Assembly: GCF_900100865.1 (NCBI RefSeq) | Contig: NZ_LT627734.1 | Coordinates: forward strand, 806,001-870,000 | Direction: 5' to 3' | DNA length: 64,000 nt | Origin: Candidatus Aquiluna sp. UB-MaderosW2red | GTDB taxonomy: Bacteria > Actinomycetota > Actinomycetes > Actinomycetales > Microbacteriaceae | In this document: one piece after another, positions 7,373-15,969 of the stretch | How the letters are laid out: each line of letters begins with the position of its first letter | Position numbering within the stretch: position 1 is the first letter of the stretch | The notes under the pieces: model-generated | Told to the model about the DNA's origin: nothing | The model's input: the letters and a program-made list of their open reading frames with translations, nothing else | The model's database searches: none | Translations under genes and position numbers: made by a program

Positions 7373-7609
7373 CTAAGAGTCAGTCTTCGGTGGACGCCGA
7401 GCGGGCGGCGGAGGAACCTCCTTGGCAGCAAAGACATCAGCAAACATGATTGTGACCAGCTCTCGTTTGGTCTTTATAACGCAATAACTTTGCGTGCGGG
7501 AAATAAGAAAACCGACCGAGTCAGTGAACCCGTTTGTTATTCGCGTGCGCACTACGACCCGGGTCTCGAGTTTCACTTCTTTGAGAAACGCAACCGCATG
7601 TTCTTCCAT
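7373..7609 (-). CDS. Small SH3-like protein related to Rv0428c-type acetyltransferase N-terminus
   Basis: 78-residue protein. The stretch TRVVVRTRI..FTDSVGFLISRTQSYCVIKTKRELVTIMFADVFAAKEVPPPPARRPP resembles the small beta-barrel segment found at one end of actinobacterial Rv0428c-like GNAT acetyltransferases (pattern VVVRxR...TDxxGxL...VxT+xG.VV.....V.AAK.VPP). No acetyltransferase domain follows here, so it is a free-standing version. The frame is supported by this similarity and by a TAGGCT box seven bases before the ATG. The function is unknown; a small binding module is the most that can be said. Downstream neighbours do not help. Confidence 0.6.
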   Translation of the reverse strand: MEEHAVAFLKEVKLETRVVVRTRITNGFTDSVGFLISRTQSYCVIKTKRELVTIMFADVFAAKEVPPPPARRPPKTDS

Positions 7610-7616
7610 CGGGCCG

Positions 7617-7622
7617 AGCCTA
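7617..7622 (-). promoter_or_regulatory. Putative -10 box (TAGGCT) for the SH3-like gene
   Basis: On the minus strand TAGGCT ends seven bases before the ATG at 7609. Together with the missing ribosome site, this suggests a leaderless transcript. Confidence 0.35.
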
Positions 7623-7779
7623 GCTCAGGGCTAAGAATGGAATTAGCAAGAGCGCTGTTCGGTGAATAAGTGAATAGCTGTCGGGTCCAGACTAAGTAGC
7701 TGAGCCCGAGAATAAATCAAGGAATGTCCTTTGAAGCCATAGCTCTTCTGACTCCCTCATGTTTGGTGCTGGTTTAGAG

Positions 7780-8892
7780 TTACCCGTTGTTCTGCTCAAA
7801 AGCTCTATTTTTAACTCTCTCGCGAAGCAAGCCAGCTTCGTAGGAGGTAACAGCAATAAGGGTGACTGCGACAAGCGGAAGCACGAACCAAAGCATTATC
7901 GAAGTAAAGCCCTCAGCGGCGTCGTGTTCGGTTGATGCAAGCACTAGGTAAGCGGTATAGGCAACGTAAAGAGCCACGAACATCCCACCTTCCCAGCGGG
8001 CTATGACAAAGCCCGTGAAGGCAATGGGCAGCAGGGCTATCGCGGTCGCAAGCATTAGTGGCATGTCCAGTGCAATTGCCGCCGAGGGAACCGGGATGCC
8101 CTCGCCGAAAATAATCGCCGGTAGCCCTAAAACGAGGCCGATATTAAAAATATTGCTGCCAACTATGTTTCCGACAGCCATGTCGGTTTCGCCGCGCCTA
8201 AGAGCAATGATAGAAGTTGCCAGCTCGGGTAGTGAGGTGCCGATGGCGACGACGGTGAGCCCGATGACTAGGCTGCTCACCCCAAGGTATGTGGCGATGT
8301 TGACGGCTCCAGTAACTAAAAATTGAGCACCAAGAACCAAAAGGCCAATGCCCGCGGCCAACAATATGGCGGCGAGCCAAAGTGGAACCGGCTTGGTGTT
8401 CAGTGCCGGTTCTACGGGGTCCAAATTGGGCCGGGAAGATTCTTTTTTGCCCATAACAATGCTTACGATTGTGTGCAGCACTAGCACTCCGAGCAACAGC
8501 ACACCATCGAAAAGACTGATTTTTCCATCAAGACTCACTGCCACCAGCAGAATCGTAAGCCCCACCATCACTGGGATGTCGAAGCGCACAATTTGTCGCT
8601 TGATGACTAGCGGGCTAATGATTGCGGAGATGCCGAGAATCAGAAGAATATTCACAATGTTGCTGCCAACAACATTTCCCACTGCCAGATCTGGCTCACC
8701 GTCGATGACTGCCCCCACTGTCACCGCAAATTCCGGTGCGGATGTCGCCGCAGAAACAACTACCAAACCTATTATCAGTGGGGAAAGACCGACTTTAGCG
8801 GCCAGAGTAGAGGCACCCCTAACAAGGGCCTCTCCGCCCAAAACTAGAAGAACAAGGCCCACAAGTACTAAAACGATGTCAATAATATTCAC
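7780..8892 (-). CDS. Calcium/sodium antiporter (CaCA family, YrbG-like)
   Basis: Inner-membrane cation exchanger of 370 residues with about ten hydrophobic segments and the two inverted alpha repeats of the family. Repeat 1 has SAATSAPEFAVTVGA then AVGNVVGSNIVNILL. Repeat 2 has AIGTSLPELATSIIA then AVGNIVGSNIFNIGL. The E in each APE/LPE motif and the GSN motifs form the ion site. A charged loop near residues 150-170 separates the halves. The GTG at 8892 has TAAGCT six bases upstream on the minus strand and no ribosome site, so it is probably leaderless. The ion could be Ca2+, Na+ or K+; the subfamily is usually annotated Ca2+/Na+. Confidence 0.9.
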   Translation of the reverse strand: MNIIDIVLVLVGLVLLVLGGEALVRGASTLAAKVGLSPLIIGLVVVSAATSAPEFAVTVGAVIDGEPDLAVGNVVGSNIVNILLILGISAIISPLVIKRQIVRFDIPVMVGLTILLVAVSLDGKISLFDGVLLLGVLVLHTIVSIVMGKKESSRPNLDPVEPALNTKPVPLWLAAILLAAGIGLLVLGAQFLVTGAVNIATYLGVSSLVIGLTVVAIGTSLPELATSIIALRRGETDMAVGNIVGSNIFNIGLVLGLPAIIFGEGIPVPSAAIALDMPLMLATAIALLPIAFTGFVIARWEGGMFVALYVAYTAYLVLASTEHDAAEGFTSIMLWFVLPLVAVTLIAVTSYEAGLLRERVKNRAFEQNNG

Positions 8893-8898
8893 CCCTGA

Positions 8899-8904
8899 AG
8901 CTTA
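8899..8904 (-). promoter_or_regulatory. Putative -10 box (TAAGCT) for the antiporter
   Basis: TAAGCT on the minus strand ends six bases before the GTG at 8892, the same geometry as several other genes here. Confidence 0.4.
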
Positions 8905-8948
8905 CATTTTTCACAAGGCCCTTAGCCTGAGAGTCCAGTGCTACTTGC

Positions 8949-9494
8949 TCAAGCATCCTTAATTGCAGTGAGGGCCAGCTCTAATCTTTCGGCAAGATAC
9001 TCGCTCAGGGGTCGAAGGGCCGAGTCCGGGGCGCTAGGGATCCAGCGAACCAGAAGCTTGGATTCTTGATTGGAATCAATTCTGAGCACCAATGGGCCGT
9101 GCTCTTTAGTTAGAGCTAGGGGATCATTTAGTGGAATCGGGCGAGCGTCAATCAAAACGGTTCTATTTTCAGGAAACCGAGCTCTAAGAAGCTTGTCTTT
9201 GAGGCTTTGACGAACCTGAGCGTTTTGAGATTGATGGTCCGGGGCTACCTGTCGGCTGGCTCTAACTATTTTTCCTGGTTCAAACACCTCACCCTGAGAG
9301 GTGACAAAAAGCGCACCTATCAAAAATCCCTCCCCAGCTTTTTTGAAAGTCTCGGGCCTGGGAATTAGTCCTAGCATTCGGTGCGCAGGAATGGTCTTTG
9401 CGAGCTGCTCGGGGGTTGCTCCGGCTTCCTGCAGCTTTTCTGCGACGCTCGCGAGCAGGTCTATTGCCTGCGTAATCGCCATAAGGGAATCCAT
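8949..9494 (-). CDS. Conserved hypothetical protein
   Basis: Soluble protein of 181 residues from the ATG at 9494; an in-frame start 14 codons further upstream adds residues unlike the rest. Features: a helical N-terminus (MAITQAIDLLASVAEKLQEAG), a central beta-rich part with IPRPETFKKAGEGFLIGALFVTSQGEVFEPGKIVRA, and a segment resembling EEIxxAxFPxNxTVxxDAxPIxL (here RARFPENRTVLIDARPIPLND). I have the impression of similar proteins in related actinobacteria but can name no function. There are no signal peptide, membrane segments or catalytic motif. It lies between two transporters, divergent from the EamA exporter. Confidence 0.7.
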   Translation of the reverse strand: MDSLMAITQAIDLLASVAEKLQEAGATPEQLAKTIPAHRMLGLIPRPETFKKAGEGFLIGALFVTSQGEVFEPGKIVRASRQVAPDHQSQNAQVRQSLKDKLLRARFPENRTVLIDARPIPLNDPLALTKEHGPLVLRIDSNQESKLLVRWIPSAPDSALRPLSEYLAERLELALTAIKDA

Positions 9495-9570
9495 AAAAAG
9501 TAATCGTGCCGAATAAGAGTGAGAGTTGCAAGGCAAAACGACACTTGAGTCCCATCAGACTTTGATGAGC

Positions 9571-9576
9571 TAACCT
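9571..9576 (+). promoter_or_regulatory. Putative -10 box (TAACCT) for the EamA exporter
   Basis: TAACCT ends six bases before the second of two adjacent ATG codons (9583). This favours 9583 over 9580 as the start of a leaderless message. Confidence 0.4.
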
Positions 9577-9582
9577 CTAATG

Positions 9583-10503
9583 ATGTCTCGTAAAGGTCTC
9601 ATACTCTTTAGTCTCGCCGGCCTCTTTTGGGGCATTCCATATTTTCTGATTGCAATTGCACTGGAGAGTTTTTCTACTCCAACCATTGTGTTCGCTAGAA
9701 CGGCTATCGGGGCAATAATTTTGATTCCCTACGCGATCAAAACTGGCTCCTTGAAACCGGCGCTGAAAGCTTGGCCCTTCGTTTTATTATTTGCGGCTTT
9801 AGAGATGATCGGCCCTTGGTTCTTGATCACCGAGGCTCAAAAGCATATTTCCTCGGGGCTTGCCGGCCTTCTAATTGCGACGGTCCCGTTCTATGCCGTG
9901 GCCATTTTGGCGCTTTTTTTCAAGGACCGATCCGCATTGCGCCCAGTGCCTTTGGCCGGCATGGCAATCGGATTTTTAGGGGTCGGGATAATCATTGGGA
10001 TTGATTCGATTGTGGGGGACACCAGCGCGATATGGATTGGCGCAGTGGTGCTAGCCGCACTCGGTTATGCCAGCGCCGCAATTATGGCAAATCGAAAGTT
10101 GGGCGAGGTTCCAATCGCGGGCACAATCGGTCTTTCAATGCTGATTGTCTCTCTGGTGTATTCCATTCCTGCAAGCTCATTCATTCCCAAAGAGATTGCA
10201 AGTAATCCACCACTGGAATCTTGGTTGGCGATTTTAGCTCTAGGGGTAGTCTGCTCCGCCCTGGCTTTTGTGATATTTTTCAGATTGCTTCGGGAGGTTG
10301 GTGCGGTCAAGGCAACCCTTATAACCTATGTAAATACGGCAGTTGCGATTTTACTAGGCACCGTTTTCTTGTCTGAGCCCATAACTCCTGGGCTAATTGC
10401 CGGCATTCCGCTTATCGCGATTGGGTTATATCTTTCGACTAAATCACCAGGCATTAAAAAGAGGCCGAGGCGATTCGCTTCCTATGAGGATTCGAGTTCC
10501 TAA
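9583..10503 (+). CDS. EamA-family (DMT) transporter
   Basis: Ten-helix drug/metabolite exporter with two EamA repeats. Helix 1 is GLILFSLAGLFWGIPYFLI. The second repeat begins near AIWIGAVVLAALGYASAAI, and the family's closing motif is seen in ITYVNTAVAILLGTVFLSEPITPGLIAGIPLIAIGLYL. The tail KSPGIKKRPRRF is positively charged, consistent with a cytoplasmic C-terminus. The substrate is unknown; relatives export amino acids, metabolites or drugs. ATG 9580 is the alternative start, one codon longer. The gene stands alone between an unknown protein and a desaturase. Confidence 0.88.
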   Translation: MSRKGLILFSLAGLFWGIPYFLIAIALESFSTPTIVFARTAIGAIILIPYAIKTGSLKPALKAWPFVLLFAALEMIGPWFLITEAQKHISSGLAGLLIATVPFYAVAILALFFKDRSALRPVPLAGMAIGFLGVGIIIGIDSIVGDTSAIWIGAVVLAALGYASAAIMANRKLGEVPIAGTIGLSMLIVSLVYSIPASSFIPKEIASNPPLESWLAILALGVVCSALAFVIFFRLLREVGAVKATLITYVNTAVAILLGTVFLSEPITPGLIAGIPLIAIGLYLSTKSPGIKKRPRRFASYEDSSS

Positions 10504-10552
10504 CTTTTCTGAGAATCTTCACAATTGTCAGGGCGTTTTATTTAATTTCGTT

Positions 10553-10558
10553 TACACT
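10553..10558 (+). promoter_or_regulatory. Putative -10 box (TACACT) for the desaturase
   Basis: TACACT ends six bases before the ATG at 10565. The AT-rich stretch upstream fits a promoter, and no ribosome site is present. Confidence 0.45.
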
Positions 10559-10564
10559 TTTTAA

Positions 10565-11653
10565 ATGTCGACTCTAAGCCCAGCAAGACCGCTCACAAAT
10601 TTCAACCTAATCCTCACTCAGGTGCGAGATGCGGGCCTCATGCGTAAGCGTCCGAGCTTTTACATCATTCGACTGGCAGCCATCTCGATAATCGCAATTG
10701 CCCTGTGGGTAGCGGCCGGATTTATAGCTAGCGCCGTCAACAGCTCGCAGTGGTGGATCATCGCAGGTTTTGCTCTTGCCGGGCTCCTGGGAGTCATGAG
10801 CGCTCAGTACGGCTTTATTGCCCACGAGGCTTCTCACCGACAGGTATTCACTAACAACAAAGCGAACGATTGGTTGGGTCTAATTCTCGCTAATCTCTTC
10901 GCGGGTCTGAGCTATGGCTTCTGGCTAAAAAAGCACAATAAGCACCACCAGCGCCCCAACCAAATTGGCGAAGACCCAGATATCGCGATTCGCGTCCTTA
11001 GCTTCACCACCGAGTCCAAGGAATCGAAAAAGGGTCTTGAGCGTTGGGCCTCAGATCGACAGGGTTACCTATTCCCATTCCTTCTTTTATTCACGGGTTT
11101 TGACTTATTGCTGGACTCGGTCGCCGGCATGAAGCGCAAGGATCGCACACTCAAGATTCGTCTCTTGGAGTTCTCACTGATGGTCATTCGCCAGACCGCC
11201 CCTTATATCGTGATGGGTCTGATGTTTGGTTGGCTCTGGGCGATTGCACTTTGGTTCTTTATGATGATGACCTTTGGTTTTTTCATGGGTGCGGCCTTTG
11301 CCCCAAACCACAAGGGCATGCCGTTGGTTGAGAAAAATTCAAAGCTGGATTTCTTCGAGCGGCAAGTACTCACTTCCCGAAACATTCGAGGCAGCTGGTT
11401 GAAGGACAACCTAATGGGCGGTCTCAACTATCAGGTGGAGCACCACCTATTCCCCTCAATGGCTCGTCCAAATCTTCGCAAGGCTCACGTCATTGTTAGC
11501 GAGTTCTGCAGAAAAAACGAAATCACCCTGGTAGAAATGAACCTTTTTTCCAGCTACCTCGCGATCATGAAGCACCTAAACAAGGTTGGCCTGAGCAATA
11601 ATGCCGATCCCTTTAATTGCCCAATGGTTGCAGAGCTAAGACCTCGTAGCTAA
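10565..11653 (+). CDS. Acyl-lipid/acyl-CoA fatty acid desaturase
   Basis: Membrane di-iron desaturase of 362 residues that introduces double bases of unsaturation into fatty acyl chains, adjusting membrane fluidity. The three histidine boxes are present and correctly spaced: HEASH (87-91), HNKHH (124-128) and QVEHH with H293-H294 in QVEHHLFPSMARPNL. Hydrophobic segments near residues 35-75 and 205-245 form the membrane hairpins. The layout matches the DesA3/linoleoyl-CoA desaturase-like group of actinobacteria. No ferredoxin or reductase partner gene is adjacent; the electron donor must be elsewhere. Regiospecificity cannot be read from sequence. Confidence 0.93.
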   Translation: MSTLSPARPLTNFNLILTQVRDAGLMRKRPSFYIIRLAAISIIAIALWVAAGFIASAVNSSQWWIIAGFALAGLLGVMSAQYGFIAHEASHRQVFTNNKANDWLGLILANLFAGLSYGFWLKKHNKHHQRPNQIGEDPDIAIRVLSFTTESKESKKGLERWASDRQGYLFPFLLLFTGFDLLLDSVAGMKRKDRTLKIRLLEFSLMVIRQTAPYIVMGLMFGWLWAIALWFFMMMTFGFFMGAAFAPNHKGMPLVEKNSKLDFFERQVLTSRNIRGSWLKDNLMGGLNYQVEHHLFPSMARPNLRKAHVIVSEFCRKNEITLVEMNLFSSYLAIMKHLNKVGLSNNADPFNCPMVAELRPRS

Positions 11654-11775
11654 TCTTTTTTGAATCAGACCTGAGGAATATTTAGGTCGAGGCAATTTGC
11701 ACTGATCATCCGATTCGGTGGATTATTTGGGTAAATGCTTATTGATTCAAGCAAACTGCGGGCAAGAGCCAAGCC

Positions 11776-12306
11776 TTAGATTACGTAGTAATCCTCGCCG
11801 GTCATTGGCAAAAGTCTGGCATTGACACCCACGGCAACTGTGCCATTTGGCATGCTTCGAGTTACCACCGCATTGGCGCCAACTGCACAATCGTTTCCGA
11901 TTTCGATGTTTCCGATGAGCTTGGAACCCGCGCCGAGTATTACTCTGTCGCCAACGGTTGGGTGTCTTTTAACTGGCTCCAGAGTCTTTCCGCCCAGAGT
12001 TACCCCGTGATAAATCAAAACGTCGTCTCCGATTACGGCGGTCTCTCCGATAACTACTCCAACCCCGTGATCAATCACTAACCTTTTTCCAATGACAGCG
12101 CCGGGGTGTATTTCTATTGCTGTGTAAAATTTTGCGTGGTTTGAAACCATTCGGGCCAGGATTCTGCGCTTTCGCTTCCAGAGCCAATGCGCAGATCGAT
12201 AAAGCCAGATCGCGTGCAGGCCGGGAGAAGTTAGGAATAGTTCGAATCCGGTCAGGGTGGCCGGATCTCTTTCGAGCCCGGCTCTAATGTCTTCGCGAAT
12301 GCTCAA
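11776..12306 (-). CDS. cysE: Serine O-acetyltransferase
   Basis: Left-handed beta-helix acetyltransferase that makes O-acetylserine from serine and acetyl-CoA, the substrate for CysK. Seen: the N-terminal AIWLYRSAHWLW, IEIHPGAVIGKRLVIDHGVGVVIGETAVIGDDVLIYHGVTLGG with catalytic aspartate and histidines, and the hexapeptide repeats up to VGANAVVTRSMPNGTVAVGVNA. At 176 residues it is the short, gram-positive (EpsC-like) form that lacks the long N-terminal helical domain of enteric CysE. Its ATG overlaps the cysK stop by four bases (ATGA), so the genes are translationally coupled. Confidence 0.94.
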   Translation of the reverse strand: MSIREDIRAGLERDPATLTGFELFLTSPGLHAIWLYRSAHWLWKRKRRILARMVSNHAKFYTAIEIHPGAVIGKRLVIDHGVGVVIGETAVIGDDVLIYHGVTLGGKTLEPVKRHPTVGDRVILGAGSKLIGNIEIGNDCAVGANAVVTRSMPNGTVAVGVNARLLPMTGEDYYVI

Positions 12307-13253
12307 TTCTTCGGCAGGTACTGCTCTTGGAGGTCTCGATAAAGGGTTGAAGAAACATACCTCTCCCCAAACGACGGCACCAGGACGACAATGATTTTCC
12401 CGGCAAATTCTGGTCTACGAGCAACCTCTCGAGCGGCGTAAAGTGCTGCGCCCGAGGAGATGCCTGCCAAAATACCCTCTTCACTGGATGCCCTGCGGGC
12501 GAATTCAAACGCCTTATCGTTCTCCACGCTGATGACCTCGTCATAACTCGAAGGGTCAAGCACCTTGGGGATAAAGTTTGGGCCAATCCCAGCCAGCGGG
12601 TGACCTGCGGCTTTGCCGCCGGTCAGTAGCGGTGAGGCTGCTGGTTGAACTGCAAAAGTTTTGATCTTCGGGTTGTGCTGTTTGAGTCGCTGGCTAGTTC
12701 CGGTGATTGTTCCACCAGTTCCCGATCCGGCAACAAATGCGGCCACTTTGCCTTCGGTGTCACGCCAAATTTCCTCAGCAGTGGTGTTTCGGTGAATTTC
12801 TGGCCCAGCCTCGTTTTCGAACTGGCGAACCATGACTGCGCCTTCGATACTGCGGCCTAGTTCTTCTGCTTTTGCAACAGAACCAGTCATGCCCTCGGCT
12901 GCCGGGGTGAGAATCAGTTCGGCTCCGTAGGCACGAATCAGGATTTTGCGCTCCAGGCTCATGGAGTCGGGCATAACGATAATTGTTCGGTAGCCGCGAG
13001 CAGCCCCGACCATGGCGAGAGAAATTCCAGTGTTTCCACTTGTGGCTTCAATGATTGTGCCGCCGGGTTGTAATTCGCCAGAGGCTTCCGCCGAATCGAC
13101 CATGGCTATTCCCAAACGATCTTTGACCGAACTTGATGGGTTATAAAACTCTAATTTTGCCAGCACACGGGCTTCTGCTCCGTCGGTGATGTGATTTAGC
13201 TGCACCAAAGGCGTGTTTCCAAATACTTCGGTGATGTTGTTGTAAATTTTCAT
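12303..13253 (-). CDS. cysK: Cysteine synthase A
   Basis: PLP enzyme that makes cysteine from O-acetylserine and sulfide. The PLP lysine is K44 in NPSSSVKDRLG. The substrate loop EATSGNTGISLA, phosphate-binding GSGTGGTITGTS and GISSGAALYAA are all present. The length of 316 residues is standard. The sequence upstream of the ATG contains GGAG at a suitable distance. It forms a two-gene operon with cysE, the usual arrangement where O-acetylserine is supplied and consumed together; CysK and CysE often form a complex. No regulator site was recognised in the upstream 140 bases. Confidence 0.96.
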   Translation of the reverse strand: MKIYNNITEVFGNTPLVQLNHITDGAEARVLAKLEFYNPSSSVKDRLGIAMVDSAEASGELQPGGTIIEATSGNTGISLAMVGAARGYRTIIVMPDSMSLERKILIRAYGAELILTPAAEGMTGSVAKAEELGRSIEGAVMVRQFENEAGPEIHRNTTAEEIWRDTEGKVAAFVAGSGTGGTITGTSQRLKQHNPKIKTFAVQPAASPLLTGGKAAGHPLAGIGPNFIPKVLDPSSYDEVISVENDKAFEFARRASSEEGILAGISSGAALYAAREVARRPEFAGKIIVVLVPSFGERYVSSTLYRDLQEQYLPKN

Positions 13254-13395
13254 CGAACTCCGTTGCTTATTGACTCGTGAAGTGTAACCAGAATTGAGTT
13301 GGTTTGTTCCTAGCGTTACTGATAATGACTTTGGAGGTCAATTATCACGACCCTCTCAGCTAATTCTGAGTAGGGCTAGATAACCTTCGCTCACT

Positions 13396-13761
13396 ATGAA
13401 GATAATTGCACTCGCCCTAGCGGCTTCAGCCTCCCTTGCCCTTTCCGGATGCAGCATTGAGGAACTCACCGCAACGGCCGCGGATGCCGCGGCCTGCACT
13501 GCCGCAGAGTCGACCATAACAGCGACCATAGATGCCTATAATTCTGGGCTAGTTGACTCCGGGGTTATTGCGCAGCTGGACACCTTGATAGGCGCTCAAG
13601 TAAGGTCCCTATTGTCTACTCAGTTGGCCGCTGACTTTTCAGAACTGACTGCGACCTTGTCAAAGTCAGACCCCTCGGTGGCCGCCTCGGCCAAGATTGA
13701 TGAATTACAGGCTTCGATTGCTGAGCGCTGCTCTGCAGTGGGAGTCTCGTTCGGGAATTAG
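13396..13761 (+). CDS. Small putative lipoprotein of unknown function
   Basis: 121-residue exported protein. A signal peptide (MKII then a hydrophobic alanine/leucine core) ends in the lipobox LALSGC with C19 as the lipidated residue. The mature part is alanine/serine/threonine-rich and predicted helical, with two further cysteines (CTAAESTITATIDAYNSG and ERCSAVGVSF) that could form a disulfide outside the cell. I do not recognise a family. It sits between cysK (divergent) and glpX on the same strand, 45 bases before glpX, but glpX appears to have its own promoter. The frame is supported by the signal peptide and amino-acid composition. Confidence 0.75.
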   Translation: MKIIALALAASASLALSGCSIEELTATAADAAACTAAESTITATIDAYNSGLVDSGVIAQLDTLIGAQVRSLLSTQLAADFSELTATLSKSDPSVAASAKIDELQASIAERCSAVGVSFGN

Positions 13762-13794
13762 TCGCAACTAGGGACCCTAAGACCCGCGGGTCGG

Positions 13795-13800
13795 TATTGT
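13795..13800 (+). promoter_or_regulatory. Putative -10 box (TATTGT) for glpX
   Basis: TATTGT ends six bases before the ATG of glpX. The six bases TGGGGC are too short to act as a normal leader. Confidence 0.35.
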
Positions 13801-13806
13801 TGGGGC

Positions 13807-14781
13807 ATGAGCGAATCTCCCGAGTTACATCCAGATCGAAACCTTGCAATGGAGCTTGTGCGGGCCACAGAGGCCGCCGCAATCAGAGCTTTTCCGTTCA
13901 TTGGTAAAGGGCAGAAGAATGCCGCTGATGGCGCTGCAGTGGATGCTATGCGGGCATTTTTAGGCACCGTGAACTTCGAGGGACTGGTAGTCATCGGGGA
14001 GGGCGAAAAAGACGATGCCCCGATGCTTTTTAATGGCGAACTGGTAGGCAATGGTTTTGGGCCAAAGGTGGACATCGCCGTGGATCCGATTGATGGCACC
14101 TCGCTCACCGCGGCCGGAAGGCAAAACGCAATTTCTGTAATCGCGGTTGCCGATCGAGGATCGATGCTCGATGCCTCTTCGGTTTTCAAGATGAACAAGT
14201 TAGTCACCGGTCCAGCCGGTGTTGGGGTTTGCGATATTCGGTTACCGATCGCTGAGAATATCCGCCGCTATGCGAAAAGTTATGGCAAGGCTGTTGATGA
14301 AGTGGTGGTCGCAATCCTGGACCGTGACTATAACGCAGAGCTGATAAGTGAGGTCAGAGCGGCCGGTGCCGGCACCAGATTGCTTCTGGATGGTGATGTG
14401 GCAGGTGGCATTCAGGCCGCCAGAGACGAAGCCAGGATCGACATATGTGCCGGAATCGGCGGCTCCCCAGAAGGAATTGTGACAGCTTGCGGGATCAGAG
14501 CGCTTGGCGGCTTTATGCAGGGAATCCTGACTCCTCGCGAGGACCATGAGTTTGAAAATGGCGAGGCGGCGGGCCTGAAATTCGAATACGTCTATGAGAT
14601 GAATGAAATGGTGGCTTCAGATAACACCTTTTTTGTTGCAACCGGGGTCACCGACGGCACTTTGTTGTCCGGTGTAAAAAAACGCGGAGACACAGTTCAT
14701 ACCGAGTCGATTGTGATTCGCGGAAGAAGCGGCACGACCCGCAAGGTGTTCGCTGAGTACCAGGCTTCGCGCTGGCTTTAG
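13807..14781 (+). CDS. glpX: Class II fructose-1,6-bisphosphatase
   Basis: Gluconeogenic phosphatase that converts fructose 1,6-bisphosphate to fructose 6-phosphate and is the usual FBPase of actinobacteria. Seen: GKGQKNAADGAAVDAMR, the metal-binding VVIGEGEKDDAPML and DIAVDPIDGTSLTAAG, LLLDGDVAGGIQAAR, IGGSPEGIVTACGIRALGG, and the C-terminal VTDGTLLSGVKKRGD. The length of 324 residues is typical. Its last four bases overlap the end of the convergent MFS gene. With FbaA in the same window this covers the reverse glycolytic steps. The start is fixed by the family N-terminus (RNLAMELVRATEAAA) being only about 10 residues in. Confidence 0.95.
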   Translation: MSESPELHPDRNLAMELVRATEAAAIRAFPFIGKGQKNAADGAAVDAMRAFLGTVNFEGLVVIGEGEKDDAPMLFNGELVGNGFGPKVDIAVDPIDGTSLTAAGRQNAISVIAVADRGSMLDASSVFKMNKLVTGPAGVGVCDIRLPIAENIRRYAKSYGKAVDEVVVAILDRDYNAELISEVRAAGAGTRLLLDGDVAGGIQAARDEARIDICAGIGGSPEGIVTACGIRALGGFMQGILTPREDHEFENGEAAGLKFEYVYEMNEMVASDNTFFVATGVTDGTLLSGVKKRGDTVHTESIVIRGRSGTTRKVFAEYQASRWL

Positions 14782-15962
14782 TGCTTTAGTTCGTCATCCA
14801 CGAAGTGGTTTTTAGCAAGCTGTAATCCTGCTAGAAGGCTCAGCGCCGAGATTGCGAAGAGCAACCAAAGGGTTAGCTCCCAGCCCCCGGTGACCTGCCG
14901 CAAAACGCCAACTGAGAAGACGATTATTGTGGCGAATATGTAGCTCATTCCTTGGCCAAAGGCGCTAACCGCCAAGACGGTAGAGCGCTCTCTAGATCTT
15001 AGGTTGAATAAGGTCAGTGCTAGCGGAAACATCGAGGGCCCAAGACCATAAAGCATTACCCAGAGCCAAAGGCTTTCATTGCCTGAGAAAAGAATGCCAA
15101 GGGTACCCACGATTCCCATCGTCCCTGAGAACCAAACTATGTATTTATGAGAGTTGTGGTATCTGGTCGCCAGAATCGGTACAAGGAGCGAAGCGGGTAA
15201 ACCCATCAACGCGAAAAGCGAGAGCAAAAGCCCGCCCTGGGCCACCGTCACTTGGTTGTGTTCGATCAAAAGTAGCGGTAACCAAGCGAAGCTCACGTAA
15301 CCCAACACCGAGGTCATGCCCTGGGTGGCGGCTATGGCGATTGCAGTGGGGGAGCGCCAAATAGCTTTTTGTGCCCCACGCTCCGCGGCGCGTTTTTCAG
15401 GAGTTGATTTTTTTCGCAATCCAATCAGCGGCACCAGGGTGAGTGCCGCCAAGATTGCCCATTGGCCAAGCGAAAAGCGCCAGCCAGCCGCTTCGGCCAC
15501 CGGAACCGCAACCAGCGACCCTGTGGTTGCCGACAAGGCGGTGAGTGAGATATAGATTGAGGTCACCAGGCCAACCCGATGTGCGAAGTATTTTCGAACC
15601 ATCACCGGCAATAACACATTGCCAATTCCCACCCCGAGTAAAGCCAGCAGGCTCCCGAAAAACAATGAGGTTGAGTCCCAGGCCAAGGCCCTAATAAGGT
15701 GACCCGACACAATCATCAACACGGTGAGAGTTAGGGTGCGCTCAACACCCAATCTTCTAGTGGGTCGATAGCTCAACGAGGTGGCAATCGCGAATGCCAT
15801 TGGGGCTGCAATCCCCAAAAGGCCGATGGTGACAATTGGCAACGAGATCTCGGTTTGGATGTAGGTCACTATCGGGGAGAAGCTTGAAACCGCGGTTCGA
15901 AGATTTAATGCGAGCAACCCAATGGCAAATGCGGCCAAGATGCTTCCGGTTTTTTGCTTCAT
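14778..15962 (-). CDS. MFS transporter, CynX/NimT-like
   Basis: Twelve-helix major facilitator of 394 residues. The N-terminus AAFAIGLLALNLRTAVSSFSPIV and the segment FFGSLLALLGVGIGNVLLPVMVRKYFAHRVGLVTSIYISLTALSATTG are characteristic of the CynX/NimT (cyanate/2-nitroimidazole) branch. A charged central loop (RKKSTPEKRAAERGAQK, around residues 205-225) separates the halves. The substrate is unknown; annotations in this branch are mostly nominal. It lies seven bases upstream-facing from hisN on the same strand, so it may be transcribed with the aroA-rsgA-hisN series. Confidence 0.87.
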   Translation of the reverse strand: MKQKTGSILAAFAIGLLALNLRTAVSSFSPIVTYIQTEISLPIVTIGLLGIAAPMAFAIATSLSYRPTRRLGVERTLTLTVLMIVSGHLIRALAWDSTSLFFGSLLALLGVGIGNVLLPVMVRKYFAHRVGLVTSIYISLTALSATTGSLVAVPVAEAAGWRFSLGQWAILAALTLVPLIGLRKKSTPEKRAAERGAQKAIWRSPTAIAIAATQGMTSVLGYVSFAWLPLLLIEHNQVTVAQGGLLLSLFALMGLPASLLVPILATRYHNSHKYIVWFSGTMGIVGTLGILFSGNESLWLWVMLYGLGPSMFPLALTLFNLRSRERSTVLAVSAFGQGMSYIFATIIVFSVGVLRQVTGGWELTLWLLFAISALSLLAGLQLAKNHFVDDELKH

Positions 15963-15969
15963 CTATTGA

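Noticed and set aside
8348-8962. 204-codon plus-strand frame opposite the antiporter
   Set aside because: Composition is dominated by Ser, Thr, Pro and Met, typical of an antisense of a membrane gene.
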